Shown: positions 1 to 5,844 of the stretch, one piece after another
How the letters are laid out: each line of letters begins with the position of its first letter
How positions within the stretch are numbered: the stretch's first letter is position 1
DNA from: Nitrospirota bacterium
Lineage (GTDB): Bacteria > Nitrospirota > Thermodesulfovibrionia > Thermodesulfovibrionales > JdFR-86
DNA: 6,947 nucleotides
Assembly: GCA_030667205.1 (NCBI GenBank)
Contig: DAOUWH010000077.1
Location: 1-6,947, forward strand
Direction: 5' to 3'
Notes under the pieces: generated by a model
What the model was told of the DNA's origin: nothing
Database searches by the model: none
Seen by the model: the letters and a program-made list of their open reading frames with translations, nothing else
Program-made: the position numbers and the translations under genes

Positions 1-2962
1 GCTGATTGCCTTTGAGCGCAGGCAGTTCAGACGGCACATCGGTCCTTATATTAATGCCGTCCTTGACGAGCTGGGATGTTGTAAGCAAAAACACCTCGGA
101 CATTAATACCTTAACATGGAGGCTGTTTTCTATTGCCCGGTCCGCCCGTGTAAAGGAAAGGAGCGCCCTTACAATGTCCGCGATGCGGTCCCCCTCCTTT
201 ATGATGCGTTGGGCGAGTTCTCCTTCCGTATCGTCATGTCCCAGCCTGTTTGCAAGTATCTGGGCATAGTTGATGATGCCGTTTATCGGATTGTTTATCT
301 CGTGGGCCACGCCCGCGGCCAGCTCGCCGACCGAAGCGAGCTGTGCTGCCCGGATGGCCTCTTCCTGAAGAGAAGCCTTCTCGGTAATATCGCGAAAATA
401 TTCTATGACGCCCGTTACCTCATCCGTCTCAGGGTCCATAAGCGGGAACGTATGAAGCTCGCCGCTGCCAACCTTACCGTCCGGCCTGAAAAAGGGCACG
501 ACCTCGTACGTGCTTTGCCCGCTGTCCATAGCCTTTGCAGCCGGGCACGGGTCGCAGAGCTCTGTTCTGTAGCGGAAGGCCTCGTAGCACTTCTTCCCGA
601 CGAGAGGCATCCTGTGGGGATACCATTTTTCCGTGGCGGGGTTGACCATCAGCACGGTAAAATCCCTCGAGATGATGCTTATGCCGTCCTGGATGCAGTT
701 AAGCACATTTGAGAGAAACTGCTTGCCCTCTTTCAGGGCCTTCTCGGCCTCTTTTCGCCCGGTGATATCGCGGAAGATCGCAACGGCAAACTTTTTCCCG
801 CCTTCAAGCTCCAGAACGCTTGAGCTGATATCCACAGGGACCTTTTGGCCGTCCTTTGTAAGGACATGAAATTCATCCCTGATTTCTAACGCACTTATCT
901 TGCCTCTCTTGACCGCTTCTTTAAATCCCGCAACACTGTCAGTTAGCTCGTCCTCCGGATGCAGTTTTGAAAAATGCAGCCCTATAATCTCGCCAACGGG
1001 CATATTCAGAAGTTCCTCAGCCTTTTTGTTCGCTTCAAGGATAACCCCTGTTTCCACATTGGCCAGGAAAATTGCGTCATTTGCGTTTTCTATCACTGCC
1101 CGGTATTTCTCCTCGCTCTCCATCACCGCTTCTTCCAGCCACTTCCGCAGGGTTATGTCGTTAACCTCGGTCATGAAATAGCGAAACTCTCCATCTGAAT
1201 CGCGGATAGCCGTGACATTCAGAAGCGCCCAAATAGTTTCTCCGGATTTGGTGATATACCTTTTCTCGAAGCTGCATGTGTCCATATTTCCCGAAAGCAG
1301 CTTTTGCAATGCAGCAAGGCTCGTCTTCATATCCTCGGGATGGGTTATGTCCTGAAAGCTCATCACAAGCAATTCCTCCTCCGAATAGCCAAGCATCCTG
1401 CACATCGCGTCGTTTACCTGAAGAAACCTGCCTTCCGCATCGATCAGTACCATCCCGGCCGCGGCATTTTCAAAGATACTCCTGAACCGCTCCTCGCCCT
1501 CCCTGAGAGCCTCCTCGGCCTGCTTTCGCTCGGTGATGTCAAATATCAGCCCCGCCATGCCCTGATAGTCGCCACTGTCGTCAAAAAGCGGGGATTTAAT
1601 GGTCTCAAGGACTGTCCCCCCATTGCCTTCCTCGGCACGGACAGCTCCACGTGAACTGATGACTTCTTCATCGCTCCTGCGGCATTCTTCGGCCATGTCC
1701 GGAGGCATCATTTCGTCCACAGTCTTTCCCAGTATTTCTTCCTCATTACTCCCGATAAGGTCCGCGCATGCCTTGTTAACAACCAGATGGCGGCCCTGGG
1801 CGTCCTTGAAAAACACCGCACCCGGGATGGCATGGATCAGGGTCTGAAGCTGCGCGTTGGCAGCCTCAAGCTGTGTCGTACGCTCAGCGACCTCTTCCGC
1901 AAGCTGATGGAACCGCTCTTCGAGGACAGCAAGCTGGTCGCCTTTTACAGGATCCCGAGGTCCACTGCCAAGGGCCTCCCTCGAAAAGTCCTCGATACGC
2001 CGCGTCACTCCCCTAATCCGCCTCGAAATCTGGAGCATAATGATGAGAAAGGCGGCAATAATGACCATCGTGGTAGCGGTGCGCTTGTACCGCTCCTTTG
2101 AGATAAACGCCTCGGTCATCTTCTGAATCTTCTCTTTCGGGGCAAATACTGCATGCCTTATGAGCAGGTCCGAGTTGCCGTAATCAAAAAACGCCTGCCC
2201 TATGATAAGGTACTGGTCTTCAAGGTCATCCACCATCGTGCCCGGTGGCAGAAGCTCAGGGTCGCTGCTCGCAATAATGGATGGCTCTATCCCCCCTACA
2301 AGCGCAACGGGGTTTCCTCCATGGAGGAAAGGGGCTTGCGACAGGTCAAGGAACTCGTCATCGATGGGCGTAGCCAACAACAAAATAGCCCTTGGCTTCC
2401 CCGAGGAATCCATTACGGACTCCGAGACAATCGCATAAGGGGCGCCGTCGACCGAGGTCAGGAAGCTGTTGTCCCAGTCCAACTGGGGCAGATTCTTGTG
2501 GGGGGCAAGCAGAAATTCAGGCAGCGCATCTTCCTTCCTGATATAGGCCTCTCTGACCGCCCACCGAGGGTCAAGCAGAAGGACATACCGGGACTGGGCA
2601 AACGGGCGCAGCAACGACGGCTCGGGATACCACGTTGGCTGCCGCTCGTGGTATTTGACCCGAACCGGTCCCTTACCGTGCCAACTGCCCTCAATATAAT
2701 CAATGTAGTCATGGAAGCGCTTGCCCGACACGACCATTGTGCCAAGTTTGGAATAGGCCTTGAAATAGTTGTCGAGGAGGTTCCGTTCTTCGGCGCCATG
2801 CTCCTCGAGATGCTCAGAGAGTTGCGCCCTGTAGATGTCACCAAGCGTGCGGGCCTGATACCAGTCGGTAAGTACCCAGAGAACCAGCCCGACCGCTGCC
2901 GTAAGCAGCACAATCTTTGTAGTCAGGGAAACGCGTCTGAATATGCCTTCGGCCTGCTTCAT
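1..2962 (-). CDS. Multi-PAS membrane sensor histidine kinase (3' end outside window)
   Basis: The frame is open for 987 codons from ATG at 2962 and runs off the window at position 1, without internal stops. A basic N-terminus precedes a membrane segment at about residues 15-33. An extracytoplasmic domain of about 260 residues follows, which I cannot assign to a named family with confidence (CHASE4- or Cache-like in position). A second membrane segment lies at about 295-314, then a HAMP-like/coiled linker. Four PAS domains follow at roughly 375-480, 485-607, 615-737 and 747-865; the first three end in DIT-type PAC motifs (FDITERK, VNDITLRK, FRDITGRK) and the fourth in FRDITEK. The HisKA H-box is GVAHEINNPINGI with phospho-acceptor His887. 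The frame is cut just before the ATPase N-box. It probably autophosphorylates and passes phosphate to a response regulator that is not visible here. The start codon overlaps the stop of the upstream binding-protein gene (TAATG), indicating translational coupling. An AGGTGA-like ribosome site lies inside that gene's end. The kinase assignment is firm; the signal is unknown. Confidence 0.95.
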   Translation of the reverse strand, partial: MKQAEGIFRRVSLTTKIVLLTAAVGLVLWVLTDWYQARTLGDIYRAQLSEHLEEHGAEERNLLDNYFKAYSKLGTMVVSGKRFHDYIDYIEGSWHGKGPVRVKYHERQPTWYPEPSLLRPFAQSRYVLLLDPRWAVREAYIRKEDALPEFLLAPHKNLPQLDWDNSFLTSVDGAPYAIVSESVMDSSGKPRAILLLATPIDDEFLDLSQAPFLHGGNPVALVGGIEPSIIASSDPELLPPGTMVDDLEDQYLIIGQAFFDYGNSDLLIRHAVFAPKEKIQKMTEAFISKERYKRTATTMVIIAAFLIIMLQISRRIRGVTRRIEDFSREALGSGPRDPVKGDQLAVLEERFHQLAEEVAERTTQLEAANAQLQTLIHAIPGAVFFKDAQGRHLVVNKACADLIGSNEEEILGKTVDEMMPPDMAEECRRSDEEVISSRGAVRAEEGNGGTVLETIKSPLFDDSGDYQGMAGLIFDITERKQAEEALREGEERFRSIFENAAAGMVLIDAEGRFLQVNDAMCRMLGYSEEELLVMSFQDITHPEDMKTSLAALQKLLSGNMDTCSFEKRYITKSGETIWALLNVTAIRDSDGEFRYFMTEVNDITLRKWLEEAVMESEEKYRAVIENANDAIFLANVETGVILEANKKAEELLNMPVGEIIGLHFSKLHPEDELTDSVAGFKEAVKRGKISALEIRDEFHVLTKDGQKVPVDISSSVLELEGGKKFAVAIFRDITGRKEAEKALKEGKQFLSNVLNCIQDGISIISRDFTVLMVNPATEKWYPHRMPLVGKKCYEAFRYRTELCDPCPAAKAMDSGQSTYEVVPFFRPDGKVGSGELHTFPLMDPETDEVTGVIEYFRDITEKASLQEEAIRAAQLASVGELAAGVAHEINNPINGIINYAQILANRLGHDDTEGELAQRIIKEGDRIADIVRALLSFTRADRAIENSLHVKVLMSEVFLLTTSQLVKDGINIRTDVPSELPALKGNQ

Positions 2963-3990
2963 TATTCCGGCTCACCTACCAGTTCGTAATCCTTGAACTT
3001 CCATCCCGCCTCTCTGAGACGGGAGGCCGCAATGATACCGAGTTCGCTGTCGAGCCCCTCGACATACCCCATCATGTATTCGACGAGGGCCCGGGCGTGA
3101 GGATTTCCGGCACCCTCACCTTCCCATAATGTGACGCTGAATGTCTTGTATATTGGATAATCTCCGGACAGGAGATGGTTGAGATCTTTGGGGTCATTGC
3201 CGTCAATTTTCAGGGCCTTCACTTTCCCCTTGCCTTCATAGTAATGGGAGGCGAGCCCGGGTGGTGCATGCCCGATTGCCTCCGGGCTGGAGGCTACGGC
3301 GGATATCATGTCAGGTATGGTCCCCACCTCCATGATGTCGGGACTGAACAAGTCTTCGTTATCCAGAAGCAGCCGCCAGTGGCCGGGCCTTCTTTTGCAA
3401 TGCAGTCTCCCGACAACACGTATGTGACGGTCCCATCTCCCGGTCCCCTCGGTTTTCAGTTCCAGCCAGCGATGGACATCTCCCCTGAATATCTTTCGCG
3501 CCTGCTCAAGCGTAATGCCGTCGACGGGATTGTCGGGATGCACCAGGACGGCAACAGGCGTAATCCCGAGGGTATAAAAACGCAGGCCGGGCAACCGGTC
3601 GCTTACGGCAGGCGGACAGCACAGCCCACCGATGTCTACTTTTTTGCGGAAAAGCATCCCCACTGAATTGCCGCAGGTGCCGTCAATCACGGTAATTTTG
3701 AGGCCCTTTTCTTTTGCGTATTCCTTAATGCCCTGCGACAGGAGGAGATACATTTGCTGGTCCAGGCTTACGACTAAATCGGCATCACGCAAAGAAGGCT
3801 CATGCTCTATGGGTCTTTTCTCCCACTCCGGCGGCATCGCATGGATTTTGTCGGCAGGGCTGAAAGGGGGTCCGGCAAGCTGCTCGACAATGGAAGAGGC
3901 CTGCGCGCCCCCGCCCAACAGAACGAAGAGGACAATAAGACCCAATACGACCCTTAGCTTCCTGACCGCTTTGATATAATCAAACCCCAA
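2962..3990 (-). CDS. PstS-like periplasmic solute-binding protein, TTG start
   Basis: The product is 342 residues from TTG at 3990. I chose this start because GGGAGG (3997-4002) lies 6 nt upstream and the resulting N-terminus is a good Sec signal peptide: basic (AVRKLR), hydrophobic (VVLGLIVLFVLL), then an AQA cleavage site after residue 31. The frame extends upstream to TTG 4053 and ATG 4026, but neither has a comparable ribosome site and both would bury the signal peptide. The mature part resembles the phosphate/PBP-like-2 class of substrate-binding proteins: a loop near residues 102-111 (IDGTCGNSVG), VDIGG, a hinge-like LGITPVAVLVHPDNPVDGITLEQARKIF split across 140-168, and a DDL/DGDYPIY-type late segment near 271-281. 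Four cysteines occur in the mature protein, at 106, 124, 125 and 198, all in motif-like contexts. No ABC permease or ATPase gene is visible; the next gene is a sensor kinase overlapping by one base. I infer that it presents a ligand to that kinase. The ligand is unknown; phosphate or another oxyanion is only one possibility. Confidence 0.85.
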   Translation of the reverse strand: MGFDYIKAVRKLRVVLGLIVLFVLLGGGAQASSIVEQLAGPPFSPADKIHAMPPEWEKRPIEHEPSLRDADLVVSLDQQMYLLLSQGIKEYAKEKGLKITVIDGTCGNSVGMLFRKKVDIGGLCCPPAVSDRLPGLRFYTLGITPVAVLVHPDNPVDGITLEQARKIFRGDVHRWLELKTEGTGRWDRHIRVVGRLHCKRRPGHWRLLLDNEDLFSPDIMEVGTIPDMISAVASSPEAIGHAPPGLASHYYEGKGKVKALKIDGNDPKDLNHLLSGDYPIYKTFSVTLWEGEGAGNPHARALVEYMMGYVEGLDSELGIIAASRLREAGWKFKDYELVGEPE

Positions 3991-3996
3991 CGGATA

Positions 3997-4002
3997 CCTC
4001 CC
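3997..4002 (-). promoter_or_regulatory. Ribosome binding site that decides the TTG start
   Basis: The minus strand reads GGGAGG, six bases before TTG at 3990. It is the only strong Shine-Dalgarno match near the candidate starts of the binding-protein gene. It places the start directly before the signal peptide. Confidence 0.75.
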
Positions 4003-4130
4003 GGTTCCAACGCAGAAACCTGCCATATGCCAGGCAAACCCCGGCACTGGCAAGCCAGCACTAAATTGAACGAAGCAATATAGATGCCTACCCGAACGGC
4101 AAGCAAATATGCGCCCCTTGAACTACCCCC

Positions 4131-4153
4131 TTCCGGTACGCCTCATACCGGAA
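4131..4153. repeat. Perfect inverted repeat, 8-bp arms, 7-nt spacer
   Basis: TTCCGGTA (4131-4138) and TACCGGAA (4146-4153) are exact reverse complements separated by CGCCTCA. No T-run follows on either strand, so it is unlikely to be an intrinsic terminator. It lies just downstream of the candidate minus-strand promoter, and so could be an operator or a 5'-leader hairpin of the binding-protein mRNA. Its inner GGTA-N7-TACC core resembles the GGTA-N8-TACC core at the repressor promoter. A further TTCCGGT half-copy lies at 4213-4219. Confidence 0.75.
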
Positions 4154-4167
4154 CTCTGCTATCATAT

Positions 4168-4192
4168 ATAATTATCGATACATGATAATTAT
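4168..4192. repeat. Perfect inverted repeat, 9-bp arms, 7-nt spacer; candidate operator
   Basis: ATAATTATC (4168-4176) and GATAATTAT (4184-4192) are exact reverse complements with GATACAT between them. The repeat fills the space between the -35 and -10 boxes of the candidate minus-strand promoter, with one arm covering the -10. A protein bound here would block RNA polymerase. The arms are A/T only apart from one G/C pair, so a chance match in an A/T-rich island cannot be fully excluded. Confidence 0.7.
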
Positions 4193-4197
4193 GTCAA
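4171..4197 (-). promoter_or_regulatory. Candidate sigma-70 promoter for the binding protein/kinase operon
   Basis: Minus-strand TTGACA (4192-4197) is a perfect -35. The best -10 by sequence is GATAAT (4171-4176, five of six) with a short 15-bp spacer; at the usual 17 bp the hexamer is the poorer TAATTA. The predicted start near 4164 would give a leader of about 170 nt carrying the 4131-4153 inverted repeat. The poor spacing suggests an activator or regulated promoter, or that the real one is elsewhere. Confidence 0.45.
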
Positions 4198-4289
4198 TTT
4201 ACACCTTGTGGCTTCCGGTGCCGGTCTCAACCAGGAGTTGTAGCGGCCTCAGATTATCTCAAGGCGCGCACGGGTTCAATTATTGTTCG

Positions 4290-4313
4290 ATATGGTATTT
4301 ACAATTACCGTAT
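4290..4313. promoter_or_regulatory. Quasi-palindromic candidate operator centred on the repressor -35
   Basis: TATGGTA (4291-4297) and TACCGTA (4306-4312) form an inverted repeat matching at six of seven positions. Outer A/T and inner TT/AA pairs extend the symmetry to nine of twelve pairs. The centre coincides with the -35 box at 4298-4303. TATGGT recurs at 4321-4326 (the -10), facing the middle half-site across 8 bp. This is the arrangement expected for autoregulation by a CI-like dimer. The binding protein is inferred. Confidence 0.5.
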
Positions 4314-4326
4314 TCTGTAGTATGGT
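4298..4326 (+). promoter_or_regulatory. Promoter of the XRE/S24 regulator
   Basis: TTTACA (4298-4303, five of six to the -35 consensus), a 17-bp spacer, and TATGGT (4321-4326, four of six to the -10) lie upstream of the regulator gene. The predicted start near 4333 leaves a leader of about 30 nt. AAGGA at 4353-4357, six bases before ATG, serves as ribosome site. Confidence 0.6.
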
Positions 4327-4363
4327 GGATATTAGAGGGTAAGTGTCCAAATAAGGACAGGAC

Positions 4364-4996
4364 ATGGATTACTGCAAACGCATAAAGGAACTAAGGGAAA
4401 AAGCCCACCTTACGCAGGAGAAGCTTGCCCGGACCATGGGGCTTGAGACCCCGAACTTCATCTCGCAGATAGAGACCGGCAGGAAGAAGGTCGGCCTGTC
4501 TGTCATAACAAAGTTCTGCAATGCCATGGACATTGAAATCTCCGATTTCTTCCGCGAAAACCCCGCAGTTGGCGATGTCTCCGAGAGCATCCCGGTGTTC
4601 GACCTGACCGGGGCCCTGTTGGAAAAGTTTTATGACGAGGGCGGCTGCCTCCGGGACGAAGGCCTCTGCAGGATTGCCAGGCCCCTCGACCTCGTGGATG
4701 AAAACGCCTATGGCGCTGTGGTCAGCGGCGAAGGCATGGCCCCCGCCCTGAACGACAGGGACGTCGTCATCGCATCGCCGGCCCAGAAATACGCTAACAA
4801 CGACATCGCTATCGTCGGGCTCAAGGACAACGAACTTCTGCTCAGGAAGATCCGCACCGCCGACGACCTCCTGCTCCTTGAGGGTTTTACCCCTGCCGTC
4901 GAGCCCAGGGTCGTAAAGGTCGGGGACGTTATGTTCGTCCACCCCGTCTTATGGGTGCGGTACAAAATGCCCCTGTCTTCCATGCCCGGGTGTTAG
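4364..4996 (+). CDS. XRE-type HTH regulator with a degenerate S24 (LexA/CI-like) domain
   Basis: This 210-residue protein has an N-terminal XRE helix-turn-helix at about residues 5-62, with LTQEKLARTMG as the first part of the motif and TPNFISQIETG as the recognition part. A linker follows. Residues about 113-203 form an S24 peptidase-like fold (NAYGAVVSGEGMAPALNDRDVVI, read as two pieces around Met125). In active S24 proteins the motif is G-D/E-S-M-x-P with a nucleophilic Ser; here that position is Gly124. The Lys region reads LLLRKIR, with Arg161 or Lys162 at the dyad position depending on alignment. No clear Ala-Gly cleavage site is seen in the linker. It therefore probably cannot self-cleave and may keep the domain for dimerisation or ligand/partner binding. 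The length is typical of CI-like repressors. It is transcribed away from the binding protein/kinase pair and probably represses itself and perhaps that operon. Prophage origin is possible, but no phage gene is in view. Confidence 0.88.
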   Translation: MDYCKRIKELREKAHLTQEKLARTMGLETPNFISQIETGRKKVGLSVITKFCNAMDIEISDFFRENPAVGDVSESIPVFDLTGALLEKFYDEGGCLRDEGLCRIARPLDLVDENAYGAVVSGEGMAPALNDRDVVIASPAQKYANNDIAIVGLKDNELLLRKIRTADDLLLLEGFTPAVEPRVVKVGDVMFVHPVLWVRYKMPLSSMPGC

Positions 4997-5004
4997 AGGG
5001 AAGA

Positions 5005-5043
5005 AAGGGGCATGGCCCGGGAAGGCACATGCCCCTTGTTTTT
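5005..5043 (+). terminator. Intrinsic terminator of the regulator gene
   Basis: AAGGGGCATG (5005-5014) and CATGCCCCTT (5028-5037) form a perfect 10-bp stem with a 13-nt loop, followed by GTTTTT. It starts 8 bases after the regulator stop codon. On the minus strand the stem is followed only by TTTCTT, so it may also stop transcripts leaving the tRNA gene, less efficiently. Confidence 0.9.
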
Positions 5044-5045
5044 CA

Positions 5046-5122
5046 TGGTCGGGGCGACCCGATTTGAACGGGCGACCTCTCGCACCCCAAGCGAGTGCGC
5101 TACCAGGCTGCGCTACGCCCCG
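5046..5122 (-). tRNA. tRNA-Pro(GGG), CCA encoded
   Basis: The 77-nt minus-strand sequence folds as a full cloverleaf. The acceptor stem is CGGGGCG/CGCCCCG. The D arm has GCGC/GCGC and the anticodon stem CTCGC/GCGAG closes a TTGGGGT loop, giving anticodon GGG for codon CCC. The variable loop is AGGTC, and the T arm is GCCCG/CGGGT around TTCAAAT. The discriminator is A73 and the gene-encoded CCA ends at 5046. A first C-G pair and A73 fit bacterial tRNA-Pro. Its 5' end is one base after the stop codon of the MerR-like gene, so it is probably processed from that operon's transcript; no separate promoter is evident. Confidence 0.96.
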
Positions 5123-5123
5123 G

Positions 5124-5507
5124 TTACTTAAGCTGTTGGAGAATTTCCCTGAGTCTTTGCTTGATATTTTCTATTGAAGACTTCGAGGTTGAAGGGACTT
5201 CCTTCTGGGATGCATGGAGCTTGCGGTTCATGCTGCCGTCGCCGAGCCTCTTTCTTACACCCTCGATGGTGTACCTCTCCTGGTAAAGAAGGTCTCTTAT
5301 CTGGAATATCAGGCTGAGGTCCTTTTTGACGTAAATCCTCTGCCCGGACTTGCTCTTGCGGGGCTTCAGGAACTGGAACTCGCTCTCCCAGTACCTCAGC
5401 ACATAGGGCTCTATCCCGGCAATCTTGCTTACCTCGCCTATCTTATAGAAAAGCTTATCCGGGTAGGCCTTGTCGGCCTTCAGGTTCTTGGCGGATTCCT
5501 TTTGCAT
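5124..5507 (-). CDS. Small MerR-family transcriptional regulator
   Basis: This 127-residue protein carries a MerR winged helix-turn-helix at about residues 19-88. YKIGEVSKIAGIEPYVLRYWE is the recognition part (Y21-E41), followed by the wing (SGQRIYVKKDL) and a helix LLYQERYTIEGVRKRL. The remainder, about 90-127, is a Ser/Lys-rich linker and a short Leu-rich helix (IKQRLREILQQL) that could form a coiled coil for dimerisation. There is no effector-binding domain and no metal-binding cysteine, so it is not a mercury-type sensor. It starts 8 bases after the ihfA stop, with GGGA-like purines overlapping that stop as ribosome site. In several bacterial groups a small MerR-like protein follows ihfA; this arrangement fits that pattern. 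Targets are unknown. Confidence 0.9.
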   Translation of the reverse strand: MQKESAKNLKADKAYPDKLFYKIGEVSKIAGIEPYVLRYWESEFQFLKPRKSKSGQRIYVKKDLSLIFQIRDLLYQERYTIEGVRKRLGDGSMNRKLHASQKEVPSTSKSSIENIKQRLREILQQLK

Positions 5508-5515
5508 CTCAGTCC

Positions 5516-5791
5516 CTATCTCTCTATCGCTTCCTTGAGCTGGTTGCTGGCCTTAAATGTCAGCACCCTGCGGGGGGATATTACAAGCTCTTCGCCGGTC
5601 TGGGGGTTTCTTCCCCTCCTGGCGGCTTTCTTTCGCACGTTAAAAGTTCCGAAGCCCGGGATCTTAACAGATTCCCCCTCGACGAAAGACTGCTTAATCG
5701 TGTTGAATATTATCTCCACGATGTCCTGGGCCTCTTTCTTCGAAAGTCCCACCTTCTCAAAGATTATCTCTACAAGGTCTGCCTTTGTCAT
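5516..5791 (-). CDS. ihfA: Integration host factor, alpha subunit
   Basis: At 91 residues this is a full-length member of the HU/IHF family of DNA-bending proteins. The N-terminal helices (MTKADLVEIIFEKVGLSKKE) end before the signature GFGTFNVRKKAARRGRNPQTG (split here at residues 46-66). The beta-arm tip includes Pro63 in RNPQTG, the residue that intercalates into DNA in this family. ISPRRVLTF and a C-terminal helix follow. GRNPxTG with a following RRV(L/V)TF supports IHF-alpha over HU, though HU/IHF assignment by eye is not absolute. It acts in the nucleoid, bending DNA for recombination, replication and sigma-54 promoters, normally as a heterodimer with IHF-beta (not visible). AGGAG at 5801-5805 precedes the ATG by 9 nt. 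It is the first gene of the ihfA-merR-tRNA unit. Confidence 0.9.
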   Translation of the reverse strand: MTKADLVEIIFEKVGLSKKEAQDIVEIIFNTIKQSFVEGESVKIPGFGTFNVRKKAARRGRNPQTGEELVISPRRVLTFKASNQLKEAIER

Positions 5792-5815
5792 AGTCCCCTT
5801 CTCCTGAATTTCTTA

Positions 5816-5844
5816 ATTATATTAAGCAGATAGCTAATTGTCAA
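5816..5844 (-). promoter_or_regulatory. Exact-consensus sigma-70 promoter of ihfA-merR-tRNA-Pro
   Basis: On the minus strand, TTGACA (5839-5844) and TATAAT (5816-5821) are both perfect hexamers separated by exactly 17 bp. The predicted transcription start is near 5809, leaving an 18-base leader with AGGAG. I see no convincing IHF site overlapping it, although IHF often autoregulates. Confidence 0.93.

Larger units (their letters stand above)
3991..4363. other. Divergent intergenic control region
   Basis: This 373-bp stretch separates the minus-strand binding protein/kinase pair from the plus-strand XRE/S24 regulator. I see no convincing gene in it: a short plus frame at 4182-4385 lacks a ribosome site and has no recognisable product. 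It contains two perfect inverted repeats, a candidate promoter for each direction and a quasi-palindrome at the repressor promoter. An A/T-rich island spans about 4161-4200. A second, weaker minus-strand promoter candidate (TTGCTT, 18 bp, TATATT, with the -10 at 4077-4082) is possible and would give a shorter leader. Confidence 0.7.

Noticed and set aside
116..712. A 198-residue plus-strand open frame
   Set aside because: It is the codon-aligned complement of PAS4/HisKA of the kinase; the minus strand encodes the H-box there.
1161..2962. Possible frameshift or split of the kinase into several genes
   Set aside because: Reading every codon of the frame from 2962 to position 2 shows no stop and a continuous domain order, so it is one gene.
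2153..2989. A 278-residue open frame on the plus strand
   Set aside because: It is antisense to the kinase in the exactly complementary codon phase, shows no family resemblance, and the minus-strand reading gives recognisable PAS, HAMP and HisKA elements throughout.
3175..3979. Plus-strand frames of 163 and 115 residues opposite the binding protein gene
   Set aside because: No ribosome sites and no recognisable product; the minus strand has a signal peptide and PBP-like motifs.
3991..4053. Longer binding-protein start at TTG 4053 or ATG 4026
   Set aside because: Neither has a good ribosome site, and both put about 10-20 extra uncharged residues ahead of a signal peptide that is ideal from TTG 3990.
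4182..4385. A 67-codon plus frame in the divergent intergenic region
   Set aside because: It begins inside an inverted repeat, lacks a Shine-Dalgarno sequence, overlaps the regulator start and shows no protein-like pattern.
4391..4983. Minus-strand frames of 183 and 91 residues opposite the XRE/S24 gene
   Set aside because: Shadow frames; the plus strand has promoter, ribosome site, HTH and S24-like motifs and terminator.
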